A DNA stretch of 64,000 bases, taken from assembly GCF_036173105.1 (NCBI RefSeq), contig NZ_CP108053.1, positions 248,001 to 312,000 of the forward strand, read 5' to 3'. This document shows positions 60,517 through 64,000 of the stretch, piece by piece. The stretch is from Streptomyces sp. NBC_00287 (GTDB taxonomy: Bacteria > Actinomycetota > Actinomycetes > Streptomycetales > Streptomycetaceae). The notes beneath the pieces were generated by a model. That model was not told the DNA's origin. It was given only the letters and a program-made list of their open reading frames with translations, and searched no databases. Every line of letters begins with the position of its first letter. The first letter of the stretch is position 1. The translations under genes were made by a program, and so were the position numbers.

Positions 60517-60599
60517 TGTGACATCCCCGTACCCGAGAGGCCCGTGTGACATGACCGCACCCGAGAGGCCCGTGGACATGACCGCATCCGACAGCCCCG
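60517..60599 (+). repeat. Three tandem 27-28-base repeats over a P450 start
   Basis: Copies at 60517-60544, 60545-60572 and 60573-60599 share ACATGACCGCACCCGAGAGG-like sequence. Each includes a possible start codon and ribosome-site-like GAGAGG, duplicating the translation initiation region of the following gene. Confidence 0.75.
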
Positions 60600-61942
60600 C
60601 CCGACAGCGCCCCACGACGTCGCTCGCGCAGACCCCGCAGGCGCCGGGAGCTCTGCCCGTGCTGGGACACGGGCTGCTGATCGCCCGCCGCCCACTCGAC
60701 TTCATCTCCTCGCTGCCCGCCCACGGCGACCTCGTCCGGATCAAACTCGGGCCGCGTCCCGCGTACGTCGTCACCAGCCCCGAACTCACTCACCGGGTGC
60801 TCGTCACCGACGCCCGGGCCTTCGAACGCGGCTGGCTCTTCGACAAGGCGGCCCGCTTCCTGGGCTCCGGCCTGGGCACGGCCTCCGGAGCGGACCACCG
60901 CCGTCAACGCCGGCTGGTCCAGCCGTCGTTCCACCGTGACCGGCTGCCGGCCTACGCCACGGTGATGCGCGATCAGGTGCAAGCCCTCGCGGCACGCTGG
61001 CAGAGCGGGGAGACGGTGGACATGGGCCAAGCGATGGACCGGATGTCGATGTCGGTGGCCACGCACGCCCTGTTCTCGCCCGTCCTGGGCGCCCGAGTCG
61101 GCGAGGTGCTGCGCCGAGTGCTGCCGGTGCTCACCGACGGCGTCATCCGGCGCACCTCGCTGCCCGACTGGTGGGCGGCGCTGCCCACGCCGGGCAACCG
61201 CCGCTTCGAGCGCGCGGTCACCGAGCTGCGCGACGCGGTCGACGAGTCCATCGCCGCGTACCGGCGCAGCGGCGTCGACCACGGCGATGTGATGTCGATG
61301 CTCCTCGCCGGCCGGGACGAGGACGGTTCCGGACTGACCGACAGCGAGATCTACGACCAGGTCGTCACCCTCATCTCCGCGGCCGTGGAGACCGTGGGCG
61401 CCGCTTTGGCCTGGGCGTTCTTCGAGATCGCCGCCAGCGAGCAGGTACAGCGGCGGCTGCACGCCGAACTCGACCAGGTCCCGTCCGGCAAGCCACCGCA
61501 GTACACCGACCTGCCCCGACTCGACTACACCCGGCGCATCGTGAACGAAGCGCTGCGGCTCTCCGCGGCCTGGCTGTTCATGCGCCGCACCATCCGCACC
61601 GTCCGGCTGGGCGACGTCGACCTGCCACCGGGCACGGAGGTCGTCTACAGCCCCTACCTCCTCCACCACGACCCACGCTGGTACCCCGATCCCGACCGCT
61701 TCGACCCCGACCGCTGGGCACCCGGCACCGTCATCCATCCCGGCGCCTTCGTCCCCTACGCCGCCGGGCCCCACCAGTGCATGGGCAACGCCTTCGCCCA
61801 GATCGAGATGACGACGGCCATCGCCGTGATCTGCGGAACTTGGCACCTACGCGTTCCCGCCGGCGCCCGGGCGCGAGCGGTGGCCCGCATCGACGTCCAC
61901 CCCGACCGGGCGCCGGTGATCGTCGAGCGCCGACGAACCTGA
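60551..61942 (+). CDS. Cytochrome P450 (second tailoring enzyme)
   Basis: About 463 residues. Heme motif YAAGPHQCMGN has Tyr in place of the usual first Phe; ExxR is in VNEALRLSAA, and PDRFDPDRW follows. The I-helix reads LISAAVETVGAALAW, lacking the classic Thr pair. It is similar to the preceding P450 throughout (FVPYAAGPH versus YLPFGAGRH; RRQRRLVQPSFH versus RRQRRLIRPAFH), implying duplication. The start is uncertain: GTG 60518, ATG 60551 and ATG 60578 each follow a repeated ribosome-site-like sequence. Confidence 0.9.
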   Translation: MTAPERPVDMTASDSPARQRPTTSLAQTPQAPGALPVLGHGLLIARRPLDFISSLPAHGDLVRIKLGPRPAYVVTSPELTHRVLVTDARAFERGWLFDKAARFLGSGLGTASGADHRRQRRLVQPSFHRDRLPAYATVMRDQVQALAARWQSGETVDMGQAMDRMSMSVATHALFSPVLGARVGEVLRRVLPVLTDGVIRRTSLPDWWAALPTPGNRRFERAVTELRDAVDESIAAYRRSGVDHGDVMSMLLAGRDEDGSGLTDSEIYDQVVTLISAAVETVGAALAWAFFEIAASEQVQRRLHAELDQVPSGKPPQYTDLPRLDYTRRIVNEALRLSAAWLFMRRTIRTVRLGDVDLPPGTEVVYSPYLLHHDPRWYPDPDRFDPDRWAPGTVIHPGAFVPYAAGPHQCMGNAFAQIEMTTAIAVICGTWHLRVPAGARARAVARIDVHPDRAPVIVERRRT

Positions 61943-61993
61943 CCGAGACCGCGCAGTGTTGAGCCCCGGGATGCATACGCGTCCCCGGCACGG

Positions 61994-62395
61994 TCAGCCG
62001 TCGTCGTGCCGGATCAGGTCTACGACGTGCTCCAGCTGCGCACCCATGACCCATAGCTGTACCGGGCCCTCGGACGACTCGCACTCGATCACCAAGGCGC
62101 CGATCGGGAGCCACAACCATTCGCGGCCCTCTTGCCGGCGTGCCCGGACAAAACGCAGATCCGCCGGAAGCCCACGCAGCCGTGTCCACGACCGGCGAGG
62201 CTCCCACCGAAACTCTTCAGCATCAGCCCGCACCCGGCCCAGACTCCATCGGCGACCCACATCCGGCCGCTTGGCCCCGACCGACAAGAGGACCGCCTGC
62301 CCCGCCCGGGCTCGATCCCCTGCCCGCTGCGACCGCCGTTGCAGAAACACCACCCCGAGCAGCGCGCCGAGCACGGCGCAGATCCCCGTCACCAT
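61994..62395 (-). CDS. Small membrane-anchored protein (DUF2550-like)
   Basis: A 133-residue protein with one N-terminal membrane helix (ICAVLGALLGVVFL). A cytoplasmic domain follows (WSLGRVRADAEEFRWEPRRSWTRLRGLPADLRF, then WLWLPIGALVIECESSEGPVQLWVMGAQLEHVVDLI) resembling DUF2550/PH-like small actinobacterial proteins. It is convergent with the terpenoid P450s. Assignment to the family is tentative. Confidence 0.65.
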   Translation of the reverse strand: MVTGICAVLGALLGVVFLQRRSQRAGDRARAGQAVLLSVGAKRPDVGRRWSLGRVRADAEEFRWEPRRSWTRLRGLPADLRFVRARRQEGREWLWLPIGALVIECESSEGPVQLWVMGAQLEHVVDLIRHDDG

Positions 62396-62493
62396 CCGCG
62401 CAGTAAAACAGGCGGGTCACTGATCGCCAAGAGGCTGTGCCCGTACCGGCGCCGGAGGCGCGCAGGCCTCGGCGCCGGTGGACGGCGGGAACA

Positions 62494-64000
62494 TTACGAG
62501 CCGTATGTTTCGAACTCCGCCACCTTCGGTGTGCCGGTCGAACCGGTGATCTCGAAGGTGATCTTGCTCAGGGAGGTCTGCGGGAAGGTGATGGCGCCCG
62601 CGCCGCTGCCGGAGGTCAGGACCGTTCCCGTGTCGGCGTTGAGGACACGCCAGGAGCTGATGGCGCCCTCGGAGCCGGCGGCCTCGCGGATGTTGATGCG
62701 TGAGAGCGTGGTGGCGGAACCCCACTTGATGGAGATGGATCCGGTCGAGGCGGTCGGCGACCAGTACGTGCTCATGTTGCCGTCGCGGACGTTGCCGTAG
62801 CTCGTGCCGTCGGCCTTGCTGGAGCCGTCGGAGCCTGCCCCGATGCTGAGGTTGGTGCCGCCGGGCTGGGTCGGGCTGGGCGTGGGGGTGGGAGTCGGCG
62901 TGGGTGTCGTGGTCGGGGTCGGGGTCGGCGTCTGTGCCGTGCAGTTGCCGTCCGACACCTGAAGGCCGGTGCCGGAGCCCGCCGTTCGGCTCACGATGTC
63001 GGGTACGCACGCGGCCGCGTCGAGCGGGTAGGCGTAGGGGATGCTCACCGTGGTGTTGGACTGTGGGTTCGGGCCCGCGGGGTGGTTCTCGGTCCCGGCG
63101 CTGGACCAGGTGACGTTGTCGAAGACGTTGCCGCTGACCTGCCAGTAGCCGAGTTCGTCGGTGTAGAAGGTGCCGAGGACGTCCTTGGAGTCCTCGAAGT
63201 AGTTGTTGTCCACCTTGGCCTTGGCACCGGCGCGGGAGTTGATGCCGGACTCGTTCAGGCTCACGTAGTGGTTGTTGTAGGCGTGGGCCGTGCCGCCGCG
63301 CAGCAAGGGTGCACGGGAGTCGATGTTCTCGTACAGGTTGTGGTGGAAGGTGACGTAGCCGTTGCTCAGGTCGCTCTCGCTGGAACCGATCAGGCCGCCC
63401 CGGCCGGAGTTGCGCAGGATGCTGTACGACAGCGTGACGTACTGGGTGTTGTCCTTCATGTCGAAGAGGCCGTCGTAGCCTTCCGACTCGCCGCCCGATG
63501 CCTCCAGGGTGGCGTGGTCGACCCAGACGTTGCGGACGTCGCTCTCCATGCCGATGGCGTCGCCGCCGTTGGAGGTGGGCGAGCCCGACTTCTTGACGTT
63601 CCGGACCGTCACATTCTGGATGATGATGTTGCTGGATTCACGGATGTGGATGCCGAGTTGGTCGAAGACGGCTCCGCTGCCGACTCCGATGATCGTGACG
63701 TTGCTGATCTGCTTGAGCTCGATCACCCCGGCGGCCGTGTTGCAGCTCTCGCCCGAAACCTGCGCGGTATTGCCGTGGTTGATGGTTCCCTCGACCTGGA
63801 TGATGATCGGCGTGCTGCTGCTGGCCCGGCCGCACAGAGCCGCGTGGATCGCGGTGCCCGTGGTCGCCCGGACCGTCTGCCCGCCGGCGCCGCCGGTGGT
63901 TCCGCCGTTCTGGGTCGCGTAGCCGGTGGCGCTGCCGGTCGCCGCCGATGCCTCGGGCATCGACAGGGCCACACCGGCCGCGGTCGCCAGGGCCAGCGCG
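62494..64000 (-). CDS. Secreted pectate lyase PL1 with C-terminal discoidin-like CBM (5' end outside window)
   Basis: The gene enters from beyond base 64000: the frame still reads a signal peptide (ALALATAAGVALSMPEASA) at the edge. The right-handed parallel beta-helix of PL1 pectate lyases covers the next ~340 residues (VDHATLEASGGESEGYDGLFDMKDN, VTFHHNLYENIDSRAPLLRGGTAHAYNNHY). A threonine-proline linker (TPTPTPTTTPTP and following) leads to a C-terminal F5/8-type-C/CBM32-like domain (STYWSPTASTGSISIKWG, INIREAAGSEGAISSWRV). It degrades pectin outside the cell. Confidence 0.92.
   Translation of the reverse strand, partial: ALALATAAGVALSMPEASAATGSATGYATQNGGTTGGAGGQTVRATTGTAIHAALCGRASSSTPIIIQVEGTINHGNTAQVSGESCNTAAGVIELKQISNVTIIGVGSGAVFDQLGIHIRESSNIIIQNVTVRNVKKSGSPTSNGGDAIGMESDVRNVWVDHATLEASGGESEGYDGLFDMKDNTQYVTLSYSILRNSGRGGLIGSSESDLSNGYVTFHHNLYENIDSRAPLLRGGTAHAYNNHYVSLNESGINSRAGAKAKVDNNYFEDSKDVLGTFYTDELGYWQVSGNVFDNVTWSSAGTENHPAGPNPQSNTTVSIPYAYPLDAAACVPDIVSRTAGSGTGLQVSDGNCTAQTPTPTPTTTPTPTPTPTPSPTQPGGTNLSIGAGSDGSSKADGTSYGNVRDGNMSTYWSPTASTGSISIKWGSATTLSRINIREAAGSEGAISSWRVLNADTGTVLTSGSGAGAITFPQTSLSKITFEITGSTGTPKVAEFETYGS

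Noticed and set aside
62881..62940. Simple repeat of GGGGTCGG/GGTGTGG type
   Set aside because: It simply encodes the Thr-Pro linker of the pectate lyase.

Overview
This window is GC-rich actinobacterial chromosome, almost certainly Streptomyces or a close relative. Supporting signs are strong third-position G/C bias, frequent GTG/TTG starts behind GGAGG-type ribosome sites, many Sec/Tat-exported hydrolases and lipoproteins, HrdB-like sigma factors, DUF2637/DUF5709 proteins, and NarL-type two-component pairs. Dense secreted enzymes, decayed insertion sequences and a terpenoid cluster suggest an accessory region such as a chromosome arm. No rRNA, tRNA, CRISPR array or prophage structural block was seen.

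Region by region. 0-6 kb: a SigJ/ECF41-type sigma factor (cut by the window edge) divergent from an AhpD-like partner, with a symmetric double promoter between them; then small enzymes (GNAT, phosphotransferase, nucleotidyltransferase, NmrA-like reductase) and a two-gene HEAT/MerR-HEAT operon. 6-14 kb: a leftward sensory island with two NarL-type histidine kinases, two response regulators, orphan solute-binding lipoproteins (DctP-like and BMP-like) without permeases, and a decayed DctP copy. 14-25 kb: a type II NADH dehydrogenase-like flavoprotein behind an ECF41-like promoter, a giant Tat-exported ALF-repeat/Ala-rich helical protein, an inactive trypsin-like protein carrying lectin and FG-GAP repeats, a secreted phosphodiesterase-fold protein, a close relative of vertebrate glycine amidinotransferase, and a DUF899 protein. 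25-32 kb: FAD monooxygenase, group 2 sigma factor, TOPRIM protein, membrane protein and a third two-component system.

32-41 kb is a carbohydrate-utilisation locus: two GH43 enzymes, a GH2 enzyme, an ABC importer (binding lipoprotein and two permeases, no ATPase) and a LacI regulator. Three copies of a TTACATCGATGTAA-like palindrome (one degenerate) mark the probable regulon. 41-51 kb is mixed accessory DNA: a membrane protein with a degenerate Mrr-like domain, an MhuD-like haem-degrading enzyme, a streptogrisin-type protease, a stranded tnpB beside a broken tnpA, nitroreductase, endolysin-like amidase, IS701/IS5 remnants, a DUF2637 protein and a nonsense-mutated phosphotransferase.

51-56 kb encodes two secreted multidomain proteins, a PQQ-type sugar dehydrogenase and a ThuA-DUF1080 fusion, both ending in nearly identical ricin-type lectin domains. 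They may form an extracellular oxidise-then-cleave sugar system. 56-62 kb is a compact terpenoid locus: ABC exporter, class I terpene synthase, and two P450s, one translationally coupled to the synthase. The window ends in a secreted PL1 pectate lyase running off the edge.
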